Origin: Planctomycetota bacterium | Lineage (GTDB): Bacteria; Planctomycetota; Planctomycetia; Pirellulales; Thermoguttaceae | DNA: 5,823 nucleotides | Direction: 5' to 3' | Assembly (NCBI GenBank): GCA_023621895.1 | Contig: JAMOAF010000269.1 | Location: forward strand, 1 to 5,823 | Shown: positions 1 to 5,823 of the stretch, piece after piece | Numbering within the stretch: position 1 is the first letter of the stretch | Layout of the letters: every line of letters begins with the position of its first letter | Position numbers and translations under genes: made by a program | The notes under the pieces: model-generated | What the model saw: the letters and a program-made list of their open reading frames with translations, nothing else | What the model was told of the DNA's origin: nothing | Database searches by the model: none

Positions 1-261
1 GCTTCCGGCAGCCGAATGCGATCCGGGCGCAAGCGGGGCGTCGGCCGGCCCAGAGGCACTCGCCTCGGCGGCCGCGGCTGGCTCCGGCCCAACTCGCTCG
101 AGCCCGCCGGCGGCAGCAGGCGGTGGTGTGGCCGGTCCCGACTGGCTGCGGGGAGCGGCCGGCCCGGGGGGCAGGGAGGGGCCAGCAGGGCCGGCTGAGT
201 CAAGCCGATCGGCGACGCGCCCGGCGCGCTTTTCCAGGACAATTCCGCTGGAGCTTCTCTT
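1..261 (-). other. Ala/Pro-rich low-complexity tail of the GAP1-like protein
   Basis: Residues 757-843 begin with a short charged stretch (GIVLEKRAGRVADRLDS) and then become low complexity: of residues 779-843, 52 of 65 are Ala, Pro, Gly or Ser. Short runs such as PPP and AAAA occur. It looks like a disordered linker, possibly leading to another domain beyond the left edge. The DNA still reads as one open frame here. Confidence 0.7.
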
Positions 262-2529
262 GCCGGTGCCGATGTTGGCCAGTCCGATGATCACCAGCAC
301 GCCCAGGAGAACGGCGGCTGCGATGCCCGCGCCAATCCAGAAGCGATTCGGGTCGTTGCCGAAGGCCAGCTTGCGAAGCGGTATGGACGGCCAGCTTCCC
401 ATCTCGAACCGCCAGCAAACCTTCTTCCAAAGGGCCTGGTTGCGCCACTCCGATTCGGGCAGCAGCGCCCGGCCGGAGAGCAGTTGAGCCCCGATCGTGC
501 GAAGGCACTCCTGCTTGCGCGTCGAACGGGCATCGTCTGGAAACTCGGATGGCGGCATCGCGGCCGCGGCCGACTCGGCCATTCGCCGTGCGGCCGCCTC
601 GAGGCGGCGAACCAGAAGCGGCCCGCTCCATCCGCCCACCTTCTCCGCGGCTGGGGCCAGGTCGCAGATCGCCTCGCGGCAGGCATCCCAGGCGGCCAGC
701 CGCTTCTGATCGGCGGGGTCGGACAAGTGCCGCCTGCCGGCATCGACCAGCGCGTACCGCTGGGAAAACTCGGCTGCGTGCTCCGGCAAGGTTCGCAAGA
801 CGGCCCGCAGCCGCCCGGCAAGCACGCCGCCGTCATGATCGGCGGATGCAATCCATCGCGTGCCGCAGCGCCGCCAGACCGCGATCAGGGCTCCGTCGGT
901 CATTCCGCCGACAATCTCGGCGAGCACCGCCCACCGCGCGGGGTCGCGGTCGCAGGCGTCGAGCAACCGGTCGACAAGATTCTCGAAACGCGGCGACTGG
1001 AGCGTCGCCAGCAGGGCCGCCACCAACCGGCCGTTCAAGCCCAGCAGCACCCGCACGCCCAGTTCGCGGCACTTCTCGGCAGTCATGGCGCCCGGCGGCG
1101 GACCATCTTCCCAAAGCCACTCGCATCCCGACGGCATCCGCTCGGCTTGCTCGATTCGGCGAACCAGGAGCTGGACCTTCCACCGTTCGGCCACTTCCGG
1201 CAGTCTCAGCAACGGCTCAACCTGCGGTTCCGAAAGACAGTCGAGCAGATAGCCAATGGCGGCGTCGGGCCCCGCGCCCGGCGGGGTCGCCGCGGCCAGT
1301 TCCACAATCGTCGCCAGGCTCGCACGCCCGCGGAGTCTGGAGCACTTCTCCCTGCAATCAAGATCGCCGCCGAGCCGCTCGAGGACAAGCCGGCGGGCGA
1401 AGTCCGTCAACTCCGGCTGCTTGCGCCAATCGTCATCGGCGGCGGTCTCCGGCGAGTCGAACCAGGCGGCCACGGTCCGCTCGGTCCGCGCGAAATCCTC
1501 GAGCGCCTCGATCCGTTTGCACCTGGCCGCGGCAATCGTTTTCAAGTGCCGATCGACCGATTCCCAGCCGTCGTCCAGCAGACGCCGAATCATGGCCGGC
1601 GCGTAACCTCCCTCGCGGAGCCCTTCGCTGCACGGATCGCGGAAAGTGTTGATCGCCGTGCCGCGTCCACGCAGTTCATCGATGCGGAATTCGGCCGTCT
1701 GGGGATCGTAGAACGTCGTGGCGGCAAGCGCCGTGACCAGCCGGTCGGCGCTAGGCTCGAAGGTTGAAACGCCGATCGAGGCCCTCAGATCGCCCGGGGG
1801 AACCAGGCGTGCCGCGCCATAGAACAACAGGGCGGCAACCTCCGGCTCAACTGCCAGGAAGACCGTCTGGCGGCGCGCGGTCCCGGCGGCGATCAACGCG
1901 CCGAGCGCGCGCTGGAAGAAGGCCGCGCGCTCTCGGGCTGGCATCTGCCGCCAGCGCTCCGGCAGCCACGCGTCTTCCGCCCCGCGCGCGCCCTGGAGGA
2001 ACCGCAGGAACGCCGCGTCGTCGATCGCCGGACTGGCCCCGCCCAGCAGCGAGTCGGCCCGCGCCAACGCCGGCAGTACAAAGGGGTGTTCGGCGGCGTC
2101 TTCCGCGACCCAGCCCGGCGCGTTCCAGAGCCGCAGGGCGTCGGCCGCCGTCCAGGCGGACTCCGCGGGGCGCGGCTCGCGGCAGAGGACGTGGGCAAAA
2201 TAGGAGCCTGGGCGGCCCGCGCTGTCGCGCTGGCGATAGCTCACCAGCGCGATGACTTGCAGCCTGCCGGCCGAGGGAATGAAGACCAGTCGCCGCGGGG
2301 CCGCCGCGGCGGTCCACTCCAGCTTGGCATGGCCCGGCGTGTCGCGGGGCAGGTGATAGGAAATATAGCGTTCCACCTGGCGGTAAAGCTGTCTGAGCCG
2401 ATCTCCCTCGAGCGACCCTGCCCGCACCGAATAGCCCAGCATCCGCGCCGCCATCTCCCCCTGGCTCCGTTCGAGCGCCGAACTGCCGTGCGTGCAGTGG
2501 GTGCAATAGAGTTGGTGGATCAAGCTCAC
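1..2529 (-). CDS. GAP1-like protein (GTPase-associated protein 1), membrane-anchored, partial at the left edge
   Basis: The frame opened by the GTG at 2529 runs 843 codons to position 1 without a stop, so the gene is cut by the window. The N-terminal block (about 1-140) has LIHQLYCTHCTHG (3-15), LVFIPSAGRLQVIALVSY (81-98) and GRPGSYFAH (105-113). A second block (about 222-296) has TVFLAVEPEVAALLFYGAARLVP, STFEPSADR and INTF. Both match the N-terminal and following domains of GAP1 proteins as I recall them. Residues about 300-710 are helix-rich and not recognised. FWIGAGIAAAVLLGVLVIIGLA (730-751) is one membrane helix. The tail after it is made largely of Ala, Pro, Gly and Ser. The GTG start is chosen because it places LIHQLY at the N-terminus and forms a GTGA overlap with the preceding stop. 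In known systems GAP1 genes sit beside GTPase genes, as here. The biochemical role of GAP1 is not established; a conflict or signalling role is inference. Confidence 0.8.
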   Translation of the reverse strand, partial: MSLIHQLYCTHCTHGSSALERSQGEMAARMLGYSVRAGSLEGDRLRQLYRQVERYISYHLPRDTPGHAKLEWTAAAAPRRLVFIPSAGRLQVIALVSYRQRDSAGRPGSYFAHVLCREPRPAESAWTAADALRLWNAPGWVAEDAAEHPFVLPALARADSLLGGASPAIDDAAFLRFLQGARGAEDAWLPERWRQMPARERAAFFQRALGALIAAGTARRQTVFLAVEPEVAALLFYGAARLVPPGDLRASIGVSTFEPSADRLVTALAATTFYDPQTAEFRIDELRGRGTAINTFRDPCSEGLREGGYAPAMIRRLLDDGWESVDRHLKTIAAARCKRIEALEDFARTERTVAAWFDSPETAADDDWRKQPELTDFARRLVLERLGGDLDCREKCSRLRGRASLATIVELAAATPPGAGPDAAIGYLLDCLSEPQVEPLLRLPEVAERWKVQLLVRRIEQAERMPSGCEWLWEDGPPPGAMTAEKCRELGVRVLLGLNGRLVAALLATLQSPRFENLVDRLLDACDRDPARWAVLAEIVGGMTDGALIAVWRRCGTRWIASADHDGGVLAGRLRAVLRTLPEHAAEFSQRYALVDAGRRHLSDPADQKRLAAWDACREAICDLAPAAEKVGGWSGPLLVRRLEAAARRMAESAAAAMPPSEFPDDARSTRKQECLRTIGAQLLSGRALLPESEWRNQALWKKVCWRFEMGSWPSIPLRKLAFGNDPNRFWIGAGIAAAVLLGVLVIIGLANIGTGKRSSSGIVLEKRAGRVADRLDSAGPAGPSLPPGPAAPRSQSGPATPPPAAAGGLERVGPEPAAAAEASASGPADAPLAPGSHSAAGS
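277..339 (-). other. Predicted single membrane helix of the GAP1-like protein
   Basis: Residues 731-751 are uninterrupted hydrophobic and small residues (Ile, Ala, Val, Leu, Gly). They are flanked by LRK and NR before, and by a GKR after. The length of about 21 residues fits one membrane crossing. Basic residues on both sides leave the orientation open. The large N-terminal part next to cytoplasmic partners suggests that it is cytoplasmic. Confidence 0.8.
2526..2529 (-). promoter_or_regulatory. GTGA stop-start overlap (translational coupling)
   Basis: On the minus strand the GTG start of the GAP1-like gene (2529-2527) shares two bases with the TGA stop of the kinase-like gene (2528-2526). 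Such four-base overlaps usually mean that the same ribosomes pass from one gene to the next, which suits subunits needed in a fixed ratio. Confidence 0.75.
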
Positions 2530-4949
2530 GTCGGACGATCCTCGTTTTCAGGCAGCGGAGGAGGCTCGGCGGGCGCGCCGGCCGGCTGCCCCAGGGCGCC
2601 GAACCATCGCCAGCGGCGGCCGCCGGATTCAGCTCGCCGGGCCGCGGCGCCGAATTGTCCCAGGATCAGCGGCTCGCTTGCGAACGTGACGGTCCCCAGG
2701 TCGATCAACGCCCAGACGACGGCGAAGCACGATTCCCACTGCGGCACCGCGTGCAGGCTGCGGCAGCCGCCGCCAGCCTCCCAACTTGTGCGGCCGATCG
2801 TTTCGCGATGCAAGAGTTCGCACGCATCCGGCGGATCGTTGCAGCCGGGCTTGTTTCTCGCCACGGCCAGCAAACACTGGTCGGTGAAGCGGGGCATCGG
2901 CCAGGTCCATCGCGCGCGGTAGATGCCCTGTTCCGCGTCGGCGATGGCAAGGCTGGCGCGGCCCACGGCGGGCGCAAGCCCGATCACGCTGGCCGCGAGA
3001 ATTTCCGACCGGGTCCATTTGCGCAGCAGGGACTTGTACGGCTCGAAGCGATCGGCGAACTGGCGAATCAACCGCGCATCGAACATTTGGACGAAGGTCT
3101 CGCGGTCCTCGCCGCGGAGAGCCACCTCCAAAGCACTGCTGGCGGCGACCTGCCGGCGAGCGTGCTCCACCGCCGCTTCGAGCGGTGCGGAGAGTGGGTA
3201 TCCGGCCAGCAAGGCACCCGCGGCCAATTCGGCGATCCGCCGGTCGGACCGCTCTCGAACGGCTTCTTCGAGCCGCTCGAGCTGTTCCGCCCGGCGGACG
3301 GCCGCCTCATGCGCACTGCGCCACCGGGCAGCCTCCCGGCAGTCGGCCAACAGGCTCTCGTCCCACGCTTCGAGCAGCACGCGATCGCGCTGGTCCACAG
3401 GCGTTTCGGCGCTCAGCCCGCGAAGCGCCACCAGGAGCGGCGCTCGGCGCAGGGCCAAATCGATCCTGGCGTGACGGTCGCGGTTGACGAGCCGCTCCGC
3501 CCCGGCCGCGCCGACCCGTTTCCACATCGCGGCGATTGCCACGTCGTCGGCGTCTTCGGCGAGGGATTGTTCAAGCCAGCGGACGGCGTCGACGCACCGC
3601 CTTGCCCGATCGACCCGCGCCTGGAGGCCGAACTGGTACCCCTCCGGCAATCGGCTGGCCGCTTCGACGATCCTCCGCTCGTCGTCGATCGCGGTCGCCT
3701 GGGGAGATTTTTGCACGAGCAGGTGGAGTTGATCCAGCGCGTGGACGCGGCGCCGGGCCTGGCCAAGGCGGTCGCGTTGCGCCTCGGCGGGTGGATATCC
3801 GCTGAACAGGACCTCGTTCCAGGCGTTGACGAGGCGGCGGTCGTGGACTTCACTCGTCTCCGGCCGGATTCGCAGGAAGGCCTTCCAGGCCTGCTCGCGG
3901 CAGAAATGCTCGTAGGCGTAATGGATCAGCGGTTCGAGATGTTTCGGCGCGTCGCGAAACTGGCCGCGGCGATTGAGGAGTTCGACCGCTTTGTTCCACC
4001 GCCGCGCGTGGAGCAGGGCCTCGATCTTGGCATACGAATTGGCCAATTCGCTCAGCGGCGGAACGGCGCCCAGCGGCCCGCGGGCAAGTTCAACGAGCCG
4101 CGCGGCAAGGTCCCGCACGTCCTGGTCGGAAAGGCGGACCAAGTCGCCGACCAGCGGGCTGGCCTCGGGATGCTGGATGTCCTCGGCGCGGAACAGCAGC
4201 TTGTCGTGTGTCGGACCCTCCACGTACCGGGCCCAGAGCGACGGATTAACGGCTAACGCCCGCAAGGCAATGTAGATCACCAGGGCGGAAAAGTGGTCCA
4301 GGTCGAGCGAAAGATGGGTGTCGGCATTGCGATCGGGGTGCTGGTAGGGCTCGACGCCGACTTCAAGGTTCCGCCGGCCGACCAGCGCCGGAACGCACAT
4401 GCAGTCGTAGTCGACCAGCTTCAACTCGCCCCGCTCGGTGACCATCACGTTGGCGTGTTGCAGGTCGCCGTGGGCGATCCGGGCGTCGGACAGCTCCTTG
4501 ACCAGGTCGACCCAGCGGCGCGCCGCCTCGCCCAAGGCCTGTTTGTCGCCGGCGAGCGCCCGGGCGCGGCACCATTTGAAAAGCGTGTCGCCTTGAACCC
4601 AATCCATCAGGATCAGGGGATACCATTTGCCGTCGCCGGCGGAGCGGATGCTCTCGTCGCGATACTCGAAATCGACCAGGCAGCTCAGCTTGCGGCTCTT
4701 CAGATAGGCGCTGATCTCGTGATACCGCTCGCGCCGCTCGGGCGATTCGGTTGTAAAAACACGGACGGCGAACGGGCGCTGGTCGCCGGCGGCGATTGCC
4801 TTGTAGACGACCGCGAACGCACCCGACCAGGGCCGCGGCTGGTTGCGCTCGTCCTTGGCGATGAGGCACTCGCGGAGCGCGGGATCGCGAAACGCCAGTC
4901 GCGGATTTTGCAGCATCGCGCTGAAGTGCGAGGCCAGCGGCCAGGACAT
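2526..4949 (-). CDS. Atypical protein kinase-like protein with helical repeat scaffold and beta-rich C-terminal domain
   Basis: This 807-residue protein starts with a protein kinase-like fold (about residues 20-290). WSGAFAVVYKA (41-51) is a glycine-loop-like strand. AVRVF (61-65) stands where kinases have VAIK, so Arg63 replaces the ATP-anchoring lysine. HGDLQHAN (160-167) is the catalytic loop, with Asp162 and Asn167 kept. DYD (180-182) replaces DFG. LDLDHFSALVIY (215-226) fits helix F. Residues about 369-645 are helix-rich repeats. Residues about 674-766 look like a beta-sandwich domain opening with ARWTWP, and the last 40 residues are Arg- and Pro-rich. No membrane segment is seen. It lies ten bases after the GTPase gene, and its stop overlaps the next start, so the three products are probably made together. 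The Arg and DYD changes are features I recall from related planctomycete proteins, so they are probably family traits and not decay. Phosphotransfer activity is uncertain; it could be a pseudokinase scaffold. Confidence 0.85.
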   Translation of the reverse strand: MSWPLASHFSAMLQNPRLAFRDPALRECLIAKDERNQPRPWSGAFAVVYKAIAAGDQRPFAVRVFTTESPERRERYHEISAYLKSRKLSCLVDFEYRDESIRSAGDGKWYPLILMDWVQGDTLFKWCRARALAGDKQALGEAARRWVDLVKELSDARIAHGDLQHANVMVTERGELKLVDYDCMCVPALVGRRNLEVGVEPYQHPDRNADTHLSLDLDHFSALVIYIALRALAVNPSLWARYVEGPTHDKLLFRAEDIQHPEASPLVGDLVRLSDQDVRDLAARLVELARGPLGAVPPLSELANSYAKIEALLHARRWNKAVELLNRRGQFRDAPKHLEPLIHYAYEHFCREQAWKAFLRIRPETSEVHDRRLVNAWNEVLFSGYPPAEAQRDRLGQARRRVHALDQLHLLVQKSPQATAIDDERRIVEAASRLPEGYQFGLQARVDRARRCVDAVRWLEQSLAEDADDVAIAAMWKRVGAAGAERLVNRDRHARIDLALRRAPLLVALRGLSAETPVDQRDRVLLEAWDESLLADCREAARWRSAHEAAVRRAEQLERLEEAVRERSDRRIAELAAGALLAGYPLSAPLEAAVEHARRQVAASSALEVALRGEDRETFVQMFDARLIRQFADRFEPYKSLLRKWTRSEILAASVIGLAPAVGRASLAIADAEQGIYRARWTWPMPRFTDQCLLAVARNKPGCNDPPDACELLHRETIGRTSWEAGGGCRSLHAVPQWESCFAVVWALIDLGTVTFASEPLILGQFGAAARRAESGGRRWRWFGALGQPAGAPAEPPPLPENEDRPT
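2539..2544 (-). promoter_or_regulatory. Weak ribosome binding site of the GAP1-like gene
   Basis: CGAGGA on the minus strand lies nine bases ahead of the GTG at 2529, inside the end of the kinase-like gene. It is a modest Shine-Dalgarno match, so translation of the GAP1-like gene may lean on coupling through the GTGA stop-start overlap. Confidence 0.45.
2652..2930 (-). other. C-terminal beta-rich (Fn3-like) domain of the kinase-like protein
   Basis: Residues about 674-766 switch from helical to strand-like composition: GIYRARWTWP, CLLAVARNKPG, a glycine-rich turn EAGGG, then CFAVVWALIDLGTVTFASEP. The WTWP opening, a hydrophobic strand ending in a charged turn with Pro and an Asp-Pro-Pro, and a closing strand before SEP resemble a beta-sandwich module I recall at the ends of several bacterial signalling proteins. 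The fold name is inference from pattern only. Confidence 0.4.
3015..3845 (-). repeat. Degenerate helical repeats in the kinase-like protein, period about 50 residues
   Basis: Residues about 369-645 can be lined up as five or six diverged units of close to 50 residues. Each has an acidic helix start, an aromatic or hydrophobic residue, a GYP-like turn and then an Arg-rich helix with Arg-Val and Ala-Leu steps. Clear examples are AWNEVLFSGYPP with ARRRVHAL (376-404), LPEGYQFGLQARVDRARRCV (434-453) and GALLAGYPLSAP with VEHARRQVAAS (578-604). Other units have lost the GYP. This is a protein-level repeat, not a DNA repeat. It predicts an alpha-solenoid or coiled scaffold, probably for protein binding. 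Confidence 0.5.
4080..4892 (-). other. Protein kinase-like domain
   Basis: Residues about 20-290 of the 807-residue protein carry the ordered kinase landmarks: glycine-rich strand (41-51), an Arg in place of the VAIK lysine (63), a hinge-like stretch PLILMDWVQG (111-120), HGDLQHAN (160-167), LKLVDYD (176-182) and the helix F block DHFSALVIY (218-226). The HGD form of the catalytic loop also occurs in small-molecule and Bud32/RIO-type kinases. The domain limits are estimates. Confidence 0.8.
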
Positions 4950-4953
4950 CGCT

Positions 4954-4961
4954 CTCCCCTT
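4954..4961 (-). promoter_or_regulatory. Ribosome binding site of the kinase-like gene
   Basis: On the minus strand AAGGGGAG lies just ahead of the ATG at 4949, with six bases between the G run and the start. It overlaps the TAA stop of the GTPase gene (4962-4960). It decides the start of the kinase-like gene and suggests that ribosomes finishing the GTPase can reinitiate there. Confidence 0.75.
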
Positions 4962-5814
4962 ATTGGAGCACGGGGTAGCCGGTCATTTGCAGAAGCCAGA
5001 GCAATGGCTCAAGCAGTCCGAACGGTGAAATGGTGCGCAAGCTCAGGTCGGTCTCGCCGCGCCCGTCGAGGCCCACCGGAGTGAGCGGGAAAAAAGCAAA
5101 ACGGCCGCCGAACAGGTCGTCGACCTGACGCTCGATCTGCCATCCGGGCCAGATCACGTTGCGCAGCCGCTGGGTGAGCTGCGAACGCTGCTCGAGCACG
5201 GCCAGCGCCGTCGACTCGCCGCTCGGATCGATCCGCGCCAGGTCCTCGTAGAAGGCGGCGATTGCATCGCGGCCGTCTTCGAGGCGATAGTCGTGCCTGG
5301 CCAGGAGATCGATCTTCGATACGCAGAGCGCTACCGGGAGCCGCAGCCGGCGGCCCGCCTTGACCCCCTTGATCAAGCGCAAGTCTTCGCGGAAATCGGC
5401 CAACGCCTTGGCTTGGACCTCGCTCGGATAGGTCGGATCGAGGAAAAACAGAAACCCGTCGGCATCCAGGGCGCGCCGCCGCCGGTAGTCGCGGACATCC
5501 ATCTCCGAGGTGACTTCGCCCGAATAATCGAAAATGTTGACGAGCACGTTCGATCGGCCGATCGGGTCGCGATCGCGGAAGTTGAACACCAGCGGATGGG
5601 GTATGCGATCCTGCTGCGTGGCCGCCGTGCCGATCCGCGTGTTGAGAATCTCTTCGACGATCCGGTCGAAGTTCTCCGCACTCTGCGAACGGACGCGCTC
5701 AAACTGGATGGTTTTTGGATAACTGCCGCGATTGAGCACCCAGTAGAGCATCGCCAGCCAATGGGTCTTGCCGGCCTGGGGAATGCCCAATGTCGGAAAG
5801 CACAGCTTGGTCAT
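4960..5814 (-). CDS. P-loop GTPase of the GAP1-associated double-GTPase (DO-GTPase) type
   Basis: This 284-residue protein has the sequence marks of a GTP-binding switch. A Walker A P-loop GIPQAGKT lies at residues 10-17. The hydrophobic strand NVLVNIFDYSGE gives the DxxG switch II motif at 96-99. The strand VALCVSKID gives an N/TKxD-type guanine motif, here SKID, at 166-169. FFPLTPVG at 241-248 is a plausible G5 region, and the ending ISPFGLLEPLLWLL is a hydrophobic helix. No signal peptide or membrane segment is seen, so it should be cytoplasmic. The opening CFPTLGIPQAGKTHWLAML resembles GTPases I recall next to GAP1 genes, so I place it there. The start is the ATG nine bases inside the right edge, chosen because the P-loop then sits at the usual N-terminal distance; the frame stays open to the edge, so a longer form cannot be excluded. 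It is the first visible gene of the operon. That it binds GTP is well supported. Its partners and output are inferred. Confidence 0.85.
   Translation of the reverse strand: MTKLCFPTLGIPQAGKTHWLAMLYWVLNRGSYPKTIQFERVRSQSAENFDRIVEEILNTRIGTAATQQDRIPHPLVFNFRDRDPIGRSNVLVNIFDYSGEVTSEMDVRDYRRRRALDADGFLFFLDPTYPSEVQAKALADFREDLRLIKGVKAGRRLRLPVALCVSKIDLLARHDYRLEDGRDAIAAFYEDLARIDPSGESTALAVLEQRSQLTQRLRNVIWPGWQIERQVDDLFGGRFAFFPLTPVGLDGRGETDLSLRTISPFGLLEPLLWLLQMTGYPVLQ
5308..5319 (-). other. Guanine-specificity motif (SKID) of the GTPase
   Basis: These codons give SKID (residues 166-169) directly after the hydrophobic strand LPVALCV. This is the expected place of N/TKxD. Serine replaces the usual Asn or Thr, while the Lys and the Asp that reads guanine are kept. 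It favours GTP over ATP as the ligand. Confidence 0.75.
5515..5529 (-). other. Switch II (DxxG) of the GTPase
   Basis: These codons give DYSGE (residues 96-100) after the hydrophobic strand NVLVNIF. The position and the DxxG form fit the G3 motif of GTPases. The residue after the glycine is glutamate, not the glutamine that helps catalysis in Ras-like enzymes, so hydrolysis may depend on a partner; that last point is inference. Confidence 0.8.
5764..5787 (-). other. Walker A / P-loop of the GTPase
   Basis: These codons give GIPQAGKT (residues 10-17 of the GTPase), an exact match to GxxxxGK[ST]. The lysine and threonine would contact the nucleotide phosphates and the magnesium ion. Confidence 0.9.
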
Positions 5815-5823
5815 CGGCCGATA

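Noticed and set aside
1..261. Short repetitive GC-rich stretch as a possible DNA repeat or recombination site
   Set aside because: The apparent repetition comes from runs of Ala, Pro and Gly codons in the tail of the GAP1-like protein. No exact direct or inverted repeat of useful length was seen.
484..1767. 427-codon open frame on the plus strand (with a further overlapping frame at 549-1652)
   Set aside because: It lies antisense to the GAP1-like gene. The composition is Arg/Pro/Ala-rich and typical of a shadow frame, and the minus-strand frame is continuous with conserved GAP1 blocks.
1847..2506. 219-codon minus-strand frame starting at 2506
   Set aside because: It is in a different frame from the GAP1-like gene over the same bases. 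It has no conserved motif, while the frame from the GTG at 2529 carries the GAP1 signatures.
2655..4256. 533-codon open frame on the plus strand
   Set aside because: It lies antisense to the kinase-like gene, whose motifs are clear. Long antisense frames are common in GC-rich coding DNA, and the translation shows no recognisable domain.
4950..4959. Terminator or promoter between the GTPase and kinase-like genes
   Set aside because: The gap is only ten bases and is filled by the ribosome binding site, leaving no room for a hairpin or a promoter.
4293..5084. 263-codon plus-strand frame across the GTPase/kinase-like junction
   Set aside because: It is antisense to the catalytic region of the kinase-like gene and to the end of the GTPase gene, with no domain or Shine-Dalgarno support.

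Overview
The window is GC-rich (roughly two thirds G+C) and is filled by three minus-strand genes that read from right to left. There is almost no non-coding DNA. The gene families, the high GC and the style of the kinase-like protein (HGD loop, DYD in place of DFG, long helical C-terminal extension) point to a planctomycete or a similar large-genome, multi-gene-signalling bacterium. This assignment is made from memory of the families and not from a search.

Right part (5814-4960): a 284-residue P-loop GTPase with a Walker A motif, a DxxG switch II motif and an SKID base-recognition motif. Middle (4949-2526): an 807-residue protein kinase-like protein in which the usual ATP-binding lysine is an arginine. 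Its kinase-like domain is followed by an alpha-helical repeat region, a beta-rich C-terminal domain with a WTWP motif, and a proline-rich tail. Left part (2529 to beyond position 1): at least 843 residues of a protein that I recognise as GAP1-like (GTPase-associated protein 1) from its N-terminal LIHQLY...HG block, its RPGSYFAH block and its STFEP...INTF block. It has a single predicted membrane helix late in the protein and an Ala/Pro-rich tail that runs off the window.

The genes are tightly packed. Ten bases separate the GTPase from the kinase-like gene, with the ribosome binding site next to the stop codon. The kinase-like stop overlaps the GAP1 start in a GTGA. They almost certainly form one transcription unit, which continues off both edges or at least off the left one. 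The likely biology is a GTP-dependent regulatory or conflict (defence-like) module of the GAP1 / double-GTPase type: a GTPase switch, an atypical kinase fold with a protein-binding scaffold, and a large membrane-tethered GAP1 partner. The family assignments rest on motif recognition; the defence role is inference. No effector (nuclease, protease, pore former) is visible inside the window. No RNA gene, mobile element, CRISPR array, promoter or terminator was found.
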